A DNA stretch of 64,000 nucleotides from Macrotrachela quadricornifera (GCA_022393335.1 JAJEKB010021880.1:3427037-3491036), one strand, 5' to 3'; positions 23,620-36,099 are shown, numbered from the stretch's first letter. Notes: generated from the letters alone by a model not told the origin. Program-made: numbers and translations.

Positions 23620-25590
23620 CTAAACATTGTGTTCTATTGCAAATCTTTGCACCCGATGATTATTCGAATCCATGACGAGCAAATTACCTTTGGAATCGAA
23701 GCGAACTCTTCGTGGTTCATTGAATTGATTGTGCGCATCCCCTGCACGATAGCTAGCACCTGCAATAATTTGCATTTTATTTTCGTCGTTCATCGACATT
23801 TTTACTACTCGATGATTTTCGCTATCCGCAATAACAACAATCATATTTGTTGAATCTGAACCAGGAATAAATGCAAAATCATACGGACTTCTGAGAAACT
23901 TCTTCCCAATCTTTCGAATTAATGTACCATCTTTATTAAATTGTTGGATAGAGTTTTCTTCATAACTTGCAGCATAAACGTTATCATTCGATTCATCAAC
24001 ATGTACACCTATTGGTTTAAATAATTTAGCCACGATCTGTGCCGATTGTCTACCTGGAGTCCATTTTGTAACGCGATGATTTGAATGTTCAGATACATAA
24101 ATATTCAATTCTTTGTCAACATATAAACCCCAACAATTATCGTATTGATTCAAACTTTTGCCACGACCAAAATGTCCAATTATTGTTTCACCACTTTTGC
24201 TATTCTTAGTCCACTTTTGAATTCGATTATTGTGACTATCTGCCACATATATGTTCTCTTGACTATCCACAAATACCGCTGTAATGCCCTTAAATTGATT
24301 TGCTTCCTTTCCTGCTCCATTACCACCAGCTACCACACGACCTTCACTAGCGCCTTCATCCCATTTAACAATCCGATTATTGACAGAATCGGCAATATAG
24401 ATAGCATTTTGACTATCAACAAACATATCGAGTGGGCTATGAAGTTGATTCAAAGCAGGACCACCACCATATCTACCAACAACGGTCACTGCCGTGTCAG
24501 ACCATGTAGCCAATAGAGATGTTTTTAGTGTTTGTATTGATGCATTATTAATTGGAACTAAAATTGTAAAGTTATATATTCGTATTATTAGAATTTCTCA
24601 CTAAAAAGTTCATGTGTGTGTAATTTTTATGAGCATGAAATATGAAACACATATTTTCACCTTTTATGGTCGATGGACATATATACAAGCATCGTACAAC
24701 TTCTTTCTCTTCAACTATATGAAAAAAGGATTTTGAAGATTGCAACAAACTTGAAACTTCTTCATTATTCACGCATTTGTAAGATGGAAAATCTATTAGT
24801 TATATAACTACACCAAAATTGTATCGAAAATTTCATCAAATGACAAAATGTTGGTTTCTCCTATGAATTGCATTTTGAAGTTTCTAATCGAAAAAAAATT
24901 ATTTTCTATGCATTATTTTTCATTAGAAGCTGATAATCCACTTAACTTTGAATTACATGTATTGAAGTGGTGGTGATGATTTAATTAGTATTTGAAAATC
25001 TATTATGCATGGTATTACGTGTAAAAGAATATCTCTCATCGAAGATTATGGTTATAATTATTATCTGGTTTATGAAAAATCTGTGTCAACAGTAAATGAA
25101 TTTTTCTACGGAATTCGATAAAATTTCGGAGACAAGATATGAATACGTGTGCGCAGATAATAATATCGACTTATGTTAATCCTAAGAAGTTTCGAAAATG
25201 CTAAAGAAATGCTGTAATATAGAGAAAAGTACGAGACAAATAAATCTAATAGAAAGTAGTTCAATGTCGTCGAAGTCAGTGTTCTAGACATTAGAGTGAG
25301 TCTTACACTTATGTATTCGAAAGAATAAGTAAGCATATTATTAGTGCATAGTAGCCTTTATATTCACCGTTATTATTTTCGTCGTTAACAAGAACTTTTG
25401 ACTCTGTAGAATTTTGTTTTAATTGTTCAAAATGGTATTTATATCGCTTTGAAGCATAATAAATAAGCATTGATACAGAAATTAAAAGAAATATTGATAC
25501 AATTAGTAATAAGACAGTAAGTATCCTATTTCGTTGTCTATATTGTGCTATTGTTGATATTCCCATATTCGTGCCGAGCATGGTTCTCAT
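23620..25590 (-). CDS. single-pass membrane protein with NHL repeats
   Basis: Two exons on the minus strand: 25590-25368 (with ATG) and 24557-23620, joined across an 810-bp intron in phase 1; 386 residues. Residues about 22-45 are a strongly hydrophobic helix (ILTVLLLIVSIFLLISVSML), preceded by Arg-rich and followed by Lys/Arg-rich sequence. This suggests a signal anchor with the long C-terminal part outside the cytosol. Residues about 95-386 contain about six NHL repeats (IYIADSVNNRIVKW, IYVADSHNNRIQKW, VVIADSENHRVVK, LLVMDSNNHRVQRF), which fold as a beta-propeller usually used for binding. The exon junction gives NDENNN/VPINNAS. The NHL exon of the ART gene at 12127 also begins in phase 1 with a VP- start, so the two NHL exons look like related modules. 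Ligand unknown. Confidence 0.8.
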
Positions 25591-26532
25591 CTTCGTTTGT
25601 TATAAGTTAAAATGTAGAAAATAATACTATTTATATAATATTCGTTGACTCATGAGATCAAAAGGAAGAATTACAGGGGATTTTTTCATTACCAATTTAT
25701 TTATACATTTTTTTTGTGTTCTACTTTGTAATTGAATACCATTGCTCTAGTACAGGGATTGCTTTGCATGTAGAGCTAAGTTGATTGATGTTGTAATTGA
25801 AAACCAATACCAAATACCGAACAATCAAAAGATAATAGCAATATTAAAAAATCTAATTATTGCATTGTGATACACAATCAGATTTTTTTTTCAATTCATT
25901 CTGCTCATGTTTTGATTTAAATATTAATCATTATTTCATTGCTTTTAAGAAGAAAGAACTATCCTATCCCTGTGCTTAAATGAAGAATATATAGAGAAAA
26001 AATTTTCAAATACATGTAAGGAATCTCTTCGTTAATGCAATGTATCATAAACTCTTCTTAAACTTATGTATAATTGTCTTAAAACCTCTCATCATTAGTG
26101 TCAACTATTAATCCTAAAAATAATATTAATAGCATAAGCACATTCAAAATATCCTCTAATATATAGATCGACAGGCCATTATAGAGCATTTGATAGTAAT
26201 TGTCAATCCATATTTATTTTCAAACTTTGGCTCTGGTATGTATTTTTTTACAGCAACAAGTGGTAACACATAATTTTATACATGTCAAGTCTATGCATAG
26301 ATAGTGCCTATATTAGATATTTTTGTTCTTATTCGTTAATTTCGTCATGACACTGCATTGTGGTTTTTCAATGATATTTTGGGTTTAGGTAGGATAGCTC
26401 AATCTAATAAACATTGATAAAGATTAGAAAAACATGTGCGCACATTCATTCGTCTCAGCAAGACAGAAAAAACGAATTTCAATAGATCAAATTTAAGACC
26501 CCTAGTCTCAAGAGTGACAATATTTATGTGTT

Positions 26533-26775
26533 TTGATTGATTATTACTTGTTTCTAACTAATAGTGTAAAGGTAGAAAGAAGAGAATATGAATTTAATGA
26601 ATTAGAGTTACAGGTTTTATATTCACACGATTTTGTTGTTAATTTACTAAAATCAAGATCCATTTTGAGTTGTTATGGAACACATTTGAAAATATTTCAT
26701 AGTGAGTCTACCAATTTATGGACTGAAAACGTACAGCGATTGAATGAATCACTATATAAAGAGCAAATATGGTGA
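26533..26775 (+). other. possible terminal exon, 80 codons
   Basis: An open frame with varied, protein-like composition (ERREYEFNELELQVLYSHDF, LSCYGTHLKIFHSEST). It runs from a possible acceptor (CTAATAG, ending near 26563) to TGA at 26773-26775. No family was recognised and no upstream exon could be attached. It may be a relic of a lost gene. Confidence 0.3.
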
Positions 26776-27074
26776 TCATGAATAAACATATACGAATGTA
26801 TATTTATAAGTTGTATTTTCGTTCGTTATACATAATCTGGTTGAGAGGGAAAAAAATCAGACAAATAGCATGGCAAAAAAGAAAATAAAAACGAGAGAAC
26901 GCAAGAAGGAATAATATTTAAATGATTAATACCATTGAAAATATTGTGTTTTGATAATCAATAGCACAAGCAAAGCCAGCAAACGGTAAATAACATGTTT
27001 ATTGATGATTATCAGAGAATATACTTACGATAAAAAAAAGCCTATTATAGATATTTAATAATCAATAATTAAAT

Positions 27075-27200
27075 CTTGAAACTTTGAATCTACCTGTTTG
27101 AATACGATGAAGAAATGCTTTGGGACCATCAAAAGTCATATTTTTCCATTTTATAATAGTAGTATCTTTATATCTTAATCGTTTTTTGCATCTTGCACCA
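27075..27200 (-). pseudogene. short coding-like relic on the minus strand
   Basis: Read on the minus strand, this stretch gives PNGARCKKRLRYKDTT, then IIKWKNMTFDGPKAFLHRIQ, followed by a GTAGATT donor-like sequence. An in-frame TAA lies just before PNGARC. The composition is protein-like, but I do not recognise the family and no neighbouring exon is visible. Confidence 0.25.
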
Positions 27201-27492
27201 TTTGGTTAATGCGCACATAAATGAAATGTAGGAAAATAAATTATTTTTATCTAACTTCTTCAAACTACTGACTTTGATTATCCATTGTTTGTATAAAGCG
27301 GACGATCTGATGTTTAAAGAAGTTATAGAAAGCGGCAATCACTCTCACTATCTTTATATCGATAGAAAAAAAAATACTAGACAAACACTGTGAGCCCATG
27401 CGGGGTGATTCATCTCCAATGATTTAATAATGTAACAGTTAAAGAGAACAAAATCTAATTGTTTTTCTTCTTCTAGTTTGATTGTAATCAAT

Positions 27493-30057
27493 ATGACTAG
27501 TAATGACATGGTAACAAATTCTCTTTATCAACTTGAAACAATTTTATTACGTGAAAATATTCTTGACGAAGATATCTTGGAAAAACTTCATGAACAATTG
27601 CAACAAATCGATAACAATCCTAAATCAACATCAATAGATGAAAAACAAAAAGTTATTCTTATACTTCAATCATTTGAAATAAATTTATTTCGTCAATATC
27701 TAATTCAAATTTCATCAACTATTTCATCTTCTATTTTAAAAATTATATTCAATACAATTCGTCTTCAAATGAATATTAATATGGAAATAAATTCATTTAT
27801 TAATAATTATTATTTTGATTTATCACTTAAAAAATTAAGTGATATATCAATAATTGATTATCTTATTCATAGTGAATTACGATCAGATAATATAAATAAT
27901 ATTGATGAAAATTTTCTTTATTTATTTTGTCGAATTGGTTCACGTTCAATGTATAATAAAATAGTTAAATCATATTCATCATTTGTTTCACATCGAACAA
28001 TACCAACATTTTTTCAATTGAATGAAATTACTGAACGTCTTTTACATGCATTTATTATTTATTTAAATAAATATTTTTTAAATAATAATTTTCAAGAAAA
28101 TCAATGTCATTCAGCAATATTAATATGGATTATAAATATGACAGATGTTTATGGATTTGTTCCTTATTTTATTAAGACAAATTATTCTGAAAATGTATTA
28201 AAATGGTTAACAATAATAGAAGAACGAGAAAAACCAATATCTATGGAAACATGGTATCATATTATTAATATATTATATAATATTGCTCGTCATAAATTAG
28301 GTGTTAATATATTAAATAAATTCGAAGCAATATCTATTCTTAAACAATGGAAAAATCGATATATTAATGAATTATCATCATTAGAATTAATAAAAACTGA
28401 TGATGATATTCGTGTTGCTTATTATCTTCTTTATGCAATATTATTAGAACCAAAACAATTAAAAGAAGAAAATATATATAATATTGAAACAATACTTAAT
28501 CGTATTCTTGAACAAATAATATTAGCATTTCAATCAAATGATCTTCATTATGGTTCACATAATGTATATGAATATTTATATAGTTTATCAAAATTTGTTG
28601 TTAATGATAAATTTCTTCTTTATATTATATCACGTGATAATATATTTAAATTATTTATTGAAAAATTTCTTGAATTTAATCATTTATGTATATCAAATAT
28701 AAAACAAGAATCAATTGATCTTAATATATTAATTTGTACATCACTTTATACAATATTTTGGTCAATTAGTTTTCAATTAGATTATCGTATTAAATTAAAA
28801 ACTATTGAAAAATTTCTTAGTTTTGTTGAATATATGTCAAAAACAAAATCAAATGATGAACATACAATTACAATAAGAATTGCAGCAAAAGGTATTCTAT
28901 TTAATTTTGATCTTATACAAATAGATAATGAATCAATTGAAAATGAATTTGAAAATAATGGTATTAATGTAATGATATCTTATTCACATAAAGATAAAAT
29001 ATTTTGTCAAAAAATACTTACTTATCTTCAAGAACATTTACAAGGGAATATTTGGATTGATTTTATTAAATTATCTCCACCATGTGAAGATGATTGGGAA
29101 GAAATAGCTAAAGCAATAAGTGGATGTGATATTGTTATTATGATTGTTACAGAAAATTATTGTAGTTCAAAAAGTTGTCGTCGAGAAATGATTCATGCTG
29201 ATAAACGTAATAAACGTATAATACCAGTTTATTTAGGTAAAGAATATCAACCTGAAGAATGGTTTGAAATTCGTGCTGGTTCAGCTACTTATGTACGATT
29301 TGGTGATAAGAAAAATGATGAAGAAGTAATGAATAATCTTTTTGAATTAGTTAATGCACAAGATAAAGTTAAACGACGAAATACTGAGATGATGACAACA
29401 ATTTCAAATTCAATAAATGAGATTCAAATAGTAGAGACATTATCGCATTCTACTACATCAAATATTGATCAATTTCAAACGATTTCATCAATTCCTATAA
29501 AACCAATTGAACAATTAACTAAAGAAGAAGTTGAACAATTACTTCAATTACCTTCATCAGTTATTCAATTATCATCGGGTCGAGCTTTACTTACATACAT
29601 TCATCTACTAACTGATGAAAATGCACAGTTCGATGAATATGAACGACGAATGCGTGATCGTGGTATTAGCAGAGAACAATTTGCAAATTTAATTTCATCA
29701 TTAATGACTTATCGATCACTAAACAACATTAATATAACATCGACTAAATCACCTGAACAATGGACATATGAAGAAATAAAATATTGGTTTCATCAGAATC
29801 ATTTATCAGATTATCTTCTTGATATATTTGCTTTTACTAATGGAAGTGAACTTCTTACCTATGCAAATTTGTTAATCAAATCATCAACACGAATCAGTAA
29901 TGAATATGATCGATTGAGAACTCGAATTGAGACGCGATATAATGGAAATAATCTCTTTTGTCTAGATGAATATGCTCGATTAGTGAATGCTTTCAAAAAT
30001 CTTATCACACGATCACAATTATTATCATCTCAAGTGAAACAAACATCGATTTCATAA
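27493..30057 (+). CDS. TIR-domain protein with helical N-terminus and SAM-like C-terminus
   Basis: Single-exon frame of 854 residues from ATG 27493 (MTSNDMV); the frame stays open five codons further upstream without an ATG. Residues 1-about 480 are Leu/Ile/Asn-rich and helical throughout, in the style of armadillo or HEAT repeats (inferred, no clear repeat register). Residues about 488-630 are a TIR domain: NGINVMISYSHKDK (strand A and BB region), WIDF, DIVIMIVTENYC, then SSKSCRREM, whose Glu565 sits at the position of the catalytic glutamate of NAD-cleaving TIRs, and KRIIPVYLG. Residues about 670-735 and 750-840 look like two SAM-like helical domains (LTKEEVEQLLQL; PEQWTYEEIKYWFHQ, LSDYLLDIFAFTNGSELL). 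SARM1 has the same kinds of parts in the order ARM-SAM-SAM-TIR. A role in NAD+ cleavage or innate signalling is an inference. No signal peptide or membrane segment is seen. Confidence 0.85.
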   Translation: MTSNDMVTNSLYQLETILLRENILDEDILEKLHEQLQQIDNNPKSTSIDEKQKVILILQSFEINLFRQYLIQISSTISSSILKIIFNTIRLQMNINMEINSFINNYYFDLSLKKLSDISIIDYLIHSELRSDNINNIDENFLYLFCRIGSRSMYNKIVKSYSSFVSHRTIPTFFQLNEITERLLHAFIIYLNKYFLNNNFQENQCHSAILIWIINMTDVYGFVPYFIKTNYSENVLKWLTIIEEREKPISMETWYHIINILYNIARHKLGVNILNKFEAISILKQWKNRYINELSSLELIKTDDDIRVAYYLLYAILLEPKQLKEENIYNIETILNRILEQIILAFQSNDLHYGSHNVYEYLYSLSKFVVNDKFLLYIISRDNIFKLFIEKFLEFNHLCISNIKQESIDLNILICTSLYTIFWSISFQLDYRIKLKTIEKFLSFVEYMSKTKSNDEHTITIRIAAKGILFNFDLIQIDNESIENEFENNGINVMISYSHKDKIFCQKILTYLQEHLQGNIWIDFIKLSPPCEDDWEEIAKAISGCDIVIMIVTENYCSSKSCRREMIHADKRNKRIIPVYLGKEYQPEEWFEIRAGSATYVRFGDKKNDEEVMNNLFELVNAQDKVKRRNTEMMTTISNSINEIQIVETLSHSTTSNIDQFQTISSIPIKPIEQLTKEEVEQLLQLPSSVIQLSSGRALLTYIHLLTDENAQFDEYERRMRDRGISREQFANLISSLMTYRSLNNINITSTKSPEQWTYEEIKYWFHQNHLSDYLLDIFAFTNGSELLTYANLLIKSSTRISNEYDRLRTRIETRYNGNNLFCLDEYARLVNAFKNLITRSQLLSSQVKQTSIS

Positions 30058-30454
30058 TTCTGAAAAGACCATTCTATTATCACTGTAAAACTTAACCAGA
30101 CATATCTCAAATAGTAGATTTTTATTTGAAATAAGAAGATCAAAAAATGGGAATTGTATGAAAAGAACTGTTTGAAAATTATTGAAATATATATCCGAAC
30201 TATATTTTCTTTCTTTGATATAAGCCTCTTTTAACATTAGAATGCTTTATAAACATCGAGGGTGACGGTGAGTGTGATAATAGACAGAAAGCAAACAGGA
30301 ATATCATATCACTGGTCACGGCCATATACATATTAAAATAGGCGAAGCATTTTACTATATATTTATGCAATAAAACTTTTGGACTACTCTAAGTAAAAAA
30401 ATTAATTTATTCCCTTTTCTGAAAGACAGGGTTATAGGTCCGTAAATTTCTTTA

Positions 30455-30490
30455 GAGTTTGTCTATCTGTCTGTCTGTCTGTCTGTTCTA
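30455..30490 (+). repeat. TCTG microsatellite
   Basis: Consecutive TCTG units followed by a TTCTAACCGATCAGAAA tail. The tail resembles the CGGACGGACA..CCGATT tail of the repeats at 34.5-36.3 kb read in a looser form, so it may mark a related dispersed repeat. Confidence 0.6.
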
Positions 30491-32269
30491 ACCGATCAGA
30501 AAACAGCAATGATTATATCAATTATAATAGAATGTAATCATTAGTTTTTTATGGTTTTGAGAAAAAAATTTTTTTTTAACAATAGTAATTTTTTCTAATA
30601 AAATAACGATTTGTTTCCTGAATTGAAGCAGGGATCATACAGCATAAAATAAGTTCGTAGTTTTACAGGCATGTTTGTTTTTATAGTTTGTCGGTATGTT
30701 TGTGTATTTACCTCAATCGGAAAATGATATCGTCTAGATCAATATTTAAAACTTCTAATGTTCTATAAGAAAACTCCACGAAAGGTTGTCGTAGGTATAG
30801 AATTCGAATCTCGAGTTAAATTTGAGGTTAAGAATAAGTAAATAAGCAATTCATAGTTCGTTTTGTTATATTTTTTTTAAAGATTTGTTCAAGATAAGCG
30901 AAGATCGATGAATCAAGACTGAATGACTGTTACTAAATAATTAATAATAAATAATATAAACTGTGTGAAGTGAGAAGTCACCAAATATAATTTGCTATGA
31001 GAAACTCAAATCTGAGGTTAGTTTTTTCAATACTGTTAGTTATTAATTAACGATAAATGAATGGATTATAGCTTTTGATAAAACTTGACTGACCGTTAAA
31101 AAGTACGGAAAATCCGAATTCGGAGCAAATAAAACCTTTGTTGATCTATTTCTTAGCTTTTTTAATGAACTTCTCGTAATTTTAAGGTTGAACTAAGAAT
31201 AATCAATGGTCATGAATTCATGTTTGACATTGATTCTAATCGAAACATTTTTCTTTGTACATTACTATACATCAAAGTTTTGAGTAAGATTTATACAAAA
31301 GTATGTAGAAAAACGAAGTGGCTGCTTGATGTCGTGTTGTTGAGTCATCATAGATATCAACCTTAAAATAACATTCAAAATAGGCAAAGATTTTCCCTAA
31401 GCCACAATGTATAATGTACTCTATTGATAGCAGTTTTTGAATAATTTTCCTTTTTTAGTTCCCTAGTGAGTGCACTAATAAATGTTCAGTAACTTTTTGA
31501 GAGGAATTCAAATAAGATGCATCCATTCGTTTCAAACCTAAACTGACATTGAAGGATGCAGCGGCGTTAAATATGGAAACGACTAGACGCTGACTTAGAA
31601 AGTTATTTTAAAGCATAGTTTTGAAATGAGTTTCAAGTGATTTAAGTGGATTTTCCAAATGACCTAATTAATCTTGTTCGATAACGAACCCGACAAAATA
31701 TCATTTTATAAAAATAAAAAATAAATTGAAAACTACACGATGTTATCTGGGTGTTGGAAGTTTTCGGTTGCGTATCGATATGTTATGAGTAAGCTACTTT
31801 TGTGCGTATGAGAATCCTAATGTGACATATGACAGACAGAAAAATAAACCGTACATGAAAACGATTAGTCGTTGATTTAAAGAGTTTATCATAAATGGAG
31901 TAAGTGAGATTTGAGATGCCCTAATAGATTCTCAAATAACTCGATTCTTGAGAAAATATAATTATTTATTAGACATTTTATGTAACAGAGTATATCCAGT
32001 AAAGGAATTATGAATACTAACATAGTGTTATTTGCTTATTCTAGCGTAAGCAGAAATAGATATGTAGTTGTATCGTCCTAAAACTTTAAGAAACTGTCTA
32101 AACTTCTCTAGTTTGAAAAAAAGATATTTTTTTTATGGAATTGCGGTTTGTCTTGATCGCTACCTGATCATGCTATTGAACCTGATGAACAAACTGAAAC
32201 ATATGAACCGTGTCTAATTCCGTTTTTTTAAAGAAACAGTGGTATAACGATAAAAATTGCGCTTAGAAA

Positions 32270-32620
32270 GACATGAATGTTTGTCTCTTCGTTTTGTTCA
32301 AACAAGTCAAAGTTCAGGATTAGAAAATATGACGTCCCAAACTACTGAATATGCTCAAATATCTGTATTAGAGTTAATCAAACTCAATCAGAGACAAAGA
32401 ACTCAAACTTGAGATTTTCTTGTCATTTATATATGAATCTGTATAGGGATATTTCTACAAAACGATCACTGCTAAAGAGTGGATGTCTGTTTCGCAGTTT
32501 TCATGCAATTAAGAGGATTGAGATAAAAGATAATCCAAATGAAAATTATTTTTGAATGATAATCACACTAAATTTTCTTTCAGAAAAGGGTCAGCAAATC
32601 CGTAGGATGAACGTTACTTG
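32270..32620 (-). repeat. dispersed repeat, inverse of 20010-20335
   Basis: Begins TCGTTTTGTTCAAACAAGTC and ends TTTCAGAAAAGGGTCAGC. Read on the minus strand it follows the copy at 20010-20335 through its length, with scattered substitutions. The two copies are about 12 kb apart and face each other around the membrane NHL gene and the TIR gene. Confidence 0.7.
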
Positions 32621-32889
32621 TTTAACATGACGTAGTGAAAGGTTTTGTGTTAGTTCCTATGATAATACTGTTTGTGATGGTATAATTTAACTATGAAAGT
32701 ATTTTATTGTGAAAAATGAATAATAAAATTGATCTGTAATAATAATGATTTCAAAATAATATCGTCTATTAGAAAGGAGGTTCATTTGAACACTTTTTCT
32801 CCGCTAACCTCCTCTTTTGAAAAGCAAAAACTGTACCTCATTTGTGCTCCATTTCATATATCGTGTACCCCATTTGAAAATCAGGATAT

Positions 32890-33365
32890 GGCAGCCTTGC
32901 GTTCAAAGCAAAACGAGGTTCATATCTTTTTCTTAAATGGTGATTTTTCATGGTTTTTCAATAGAAAATGAACATCTTTAGCAGTTTGCATTTTCATAAC
33001 ATGGTTGTAAAGAAAAGTGTTTGTGATATTGGGAATCAGCGTCAAAACTGCATCGAGTAAAATCAAATTTTGCAAAGTTTTTTTCCTATGAAACAATTGC
33101 TCATAGGAGGACCACAGAACAAATTTTTAATAAAATACAATCGTGGGAAACCTCAGGTGAATTTTTTATAGGAAAAAAATTTTGCTAAATTTGATTTTAC
33201 TCGATGCAATTTTTGACGCTGATTCCCTATATTACAGATATTTTTCTTTACCATCACGTTATGAAAATGAAAACTGCTAAAAATATTCGTTTTCTATTGA
33301 AAAACTATGAAAAATCACCATCTACGAAAAAGATATAAATCCCGTTTTGCCTCGAATGCCACCTT
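32890..33365. mobile_element. foldback element with arms of about 190 bp
   Basis: Left-arm landmarks GGTGATTTTTCATGG, TTTTCAATAGAAAATGAAC, GGGAATCAGCGTCAAAA and CGAGTAAAATCAAATTTTGC return inverted in the right arm in the opposite order (GATTTTACTCGATGC, TTGACGCTGATTCCC, TTCGTTTTCTATTGAAAAAC, GAAAAATCACCATC). The centre is about 60 bp. No coding capacity. The open frame at 32729-32971 overlaps it and is not credible as a gene. Confidence 0.75.
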
Positions 33366-34439
33366 TCTTCAAGATATTTATTTACCATTTCATAGAGAGC
33401 TAAAATTTGGATAAAATACCAAAAATTCAGCACGGGATCTTTTGATTTCGAAGAATGGCAGCCACTATACTGTAAAAGACTGGTAGATTTTAACTGGAAA
33501 AAATGACCGATTATGGGGGCTATTTGCCATATTACTCTGGATTAGTCCATTGAAAGATAATATGTAAATAGCTCATTTTGTTCAGTGTTTGATGCTCTAT
33601 CTTTTAGTATATTACACTACACAAAAGAAAAAAAATTTATTATGTAAAAATTCAATTTTAGAGAATAAATAAATGCGAAAACTTTGGATTTTATTCGAAA
33701 GTTATGTGTACTACAAAAAGTGTATGAGTCCGATGAATCATTATAGAATATATGAATGCCAAAATTACCATGACAAATTTTCTTTATGAGTACGATTTCT
33801 GTTGACTGTTGCTCATCCGAAAGAATTTTGGATTGAATACAGCTCAGATTTGAAGTCTCCGCTTTCATTTACCCAAGGAAAAACTATTTTTCTCATAACT
33901 TGATTTTTATTGGTTACTTCTCCCTCCAAGGGCGTAAATAAGGGGATCAGTGGGGACTACACCTCGCCCCCGGCTTACGAAAAATTAGTAGAAACAAAAG
34001 ATTTACCTCCTGCTTTTGAAAACTTGGTTTTTTTTGGCCACCAAAATAGAAAAACTTAAATTACGTCGCCCCTGCCTTAGTACCTGACTTACGCCTTTGG
34101 TTCAACCAATGGGATTTCGTGGTAAATAAAGTACAGATTCGAGTTCTTCGACCCAGAAAATCTCGAAGTAACATATCTGTGATCGGAAGATAGAGCCCTA
34201 GTTGTGGATCAATGAGATCGTTGACAACATTGGAACCACTTCTAGTATAATTATGTTTGCAATATAGGTAACTTACGCTTCTTATTTCTTTATATATCAT
34301 GCATCATTTTGTAGCTCATAAAATTCTCTATCGAATGGTATATAACAAATGGAGTTTTATTCGACTCTGATAGAAACGTTTCCTACGAGAACGGCAATAT
34401 ATCGATCTTCCTCTAGAAAAACCATAGGGAAAAGTCAGT

Positions 34440-34620
34440 ATTTTTGCAATAACTCAGGAAGGGCTCATTCAATCAGGCGCATCTTGGAACTCGACCAAGA
34501 TATTAATGAGACTAAATTGTGTAGAAGATTTCACCATGATCTGATTCTCCTCTCGGAAGCTATCGTGTAAACGGCCGGACATACAAACCGATTCTAAAGT
34601 ATATGAGCTTTTTGAGTACA
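34440..34620 (+). repeat. ATCGTGTAAACGG repeat, copy 1
   Basis: Contains GGAACTCGACCAAGATATT, GCTATCGTGTAAACGG, CCGATTCTAAAGTATATGAG and CTTTTTGAGTACACAA in that order. This order is shared with two further copies downstream. Short frames in both strands here follow the repeat and are not genes. Confidence 0.65.
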
Positions 34621-34849
34621 CAAGAAGACTGTAGTAATAAAAACAAAAAATATCAAGGAGGAAATTCAACTGGCCTCCATAGTAGAAGATTCCTCAGATT
34701 CATATTCAAAAATAATACATCGATATGATTATAAATTATTAATAAAAATAATTTAATTTTAACATAAACAAGCGAAATCGATTTAAAAAATTAGAAAAGG
34801 TCATTATTTACATAGAAAATGAGAAGATTTTTGCCGTAACGCTGCAAAT

Positions 34850-35035
34850 CCTTAACGAATTCCCCTCATTTTCGAATTCGACTGAGATATTGAGTAGATC
34901 TTTCTATGTACAAAATTTTATGACAATTGGATGAGCCTTTCAAAAGCTATCGTGTAAACGGACGCACGGACGGACACACTGTCCGATTCTAGAGTCTATG
35001 AACTTTTTGAGTGCACAAAAAGGACTGTTTGAGTA
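34850..35035 (+). repeat. ATCGTGTAAACGG repeat, copy 2
   Basis: Contains CGAATTCGACTGAGATATTG, GCTATCGTGTAAACGG, ACGGACGGACACACTG, CCGATTCTAGAGTCTATGAA and CTTTTTGAGTGCACAAAAAG, parallel to copy 1. Confidence 0.7.
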
Positions 35036-36099
35036 GACCAACTCAATTATTTCATGAGAAATTTTTATAGATATAAGTCAAACTAAAGTAGAATGCATTA
35101 TTAGTTATTAGCGCATGGTTTATATCACGACTAAACAGTAAAAAAGTAAAAGTAATTGACGACAAATTGATTTTGATTGAACTCTCTAAAAACTATCCAT
35201 CTTGAGCATATGCTCAGCATTTTGACCTTATCTAGTGAACGAATTGGCCATTTGAGCTCTGGGACATCTCATTTGAACAGAAAACAGTTTAGTCTACAAA
35301 TTCATTCTACTCAAGTGAGTAAGTTTTGAGATAAAAGAAGTGATAGAATTCAAAAACTGAGGAAATCCAAAGCAATATTACACTGTGAGAGGTAGTATTT
35401 TGGATTTTTCTCACCTGGTGTACGAGATTTTTGGCTTATTTTTCTATAAGACATAGATTTCATCAAGACACATATTTTGCCACTGAATTGAAAGAATAAA
35501 AAACCTAGGGAAGCAAGCTACCATGGATGATACTGTAGTCGACCATATCTAGTGATCATTGATTCAACTCCCACAGTGATATAACATCTTTAGAAATCAC
35601 ACAAATCGAGTTCAGATTTGTGCTCAGCTTAGAGAATTGGGCAGATGGAGTTAATTAAGAATGGATTTGTGCTTGTATCTACCGAGATTATGGTCATAGG
35701 TAATCTCATGGATCTATGATAGATATATGATATACAGAGATATCAGTATTTTCATAATAATGCACCAACACTAATAGCTATCGAGTTCGGATTTTTTCCA
35801 TTTGATAACTCTTATTAGTAGCGACAAAACCATGCTTCTAGAACACCCCAAAACCACTAGTCACCTGAGACATATTTACGTACACTGGCCTCAAGATACA
35901 GATTTTGTGCATTTTGGGATTCTGTTTAAACAAATTTCACTTAAAAAACTACGATTTCATTCAAAACTAATATCATATTCGGAATCAGTGTTAAAAACTG
36001 AGTCGATCAATATATACTTTAAATAATTCTGAGAAAAAAATCCCTGTACCCCCCCCCCCCCCCAGACATGGTCTGGTGAATAATGACAATTTTCTCGAT

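Larger units (their letters stand above)
25591..27492. other. intergenic region before the TIR gene
   Basis: AT-rich DNA. Two weak coding relics are listed separately (26533-26775 plus strand, 27075-27200 minus strand). A possible 3' splice site TTCTTCTAG ends at 27475, so the TIR gene may have a non-coding first exon upstream. Confidence 0.45.

Noticed and set aside
36049..36063. Run of 15 C as a possible functional site
   Set aside because: A single homopolymer in a repeat-rich stretch can arise by slippage or assembly; nothing around it supports a function.
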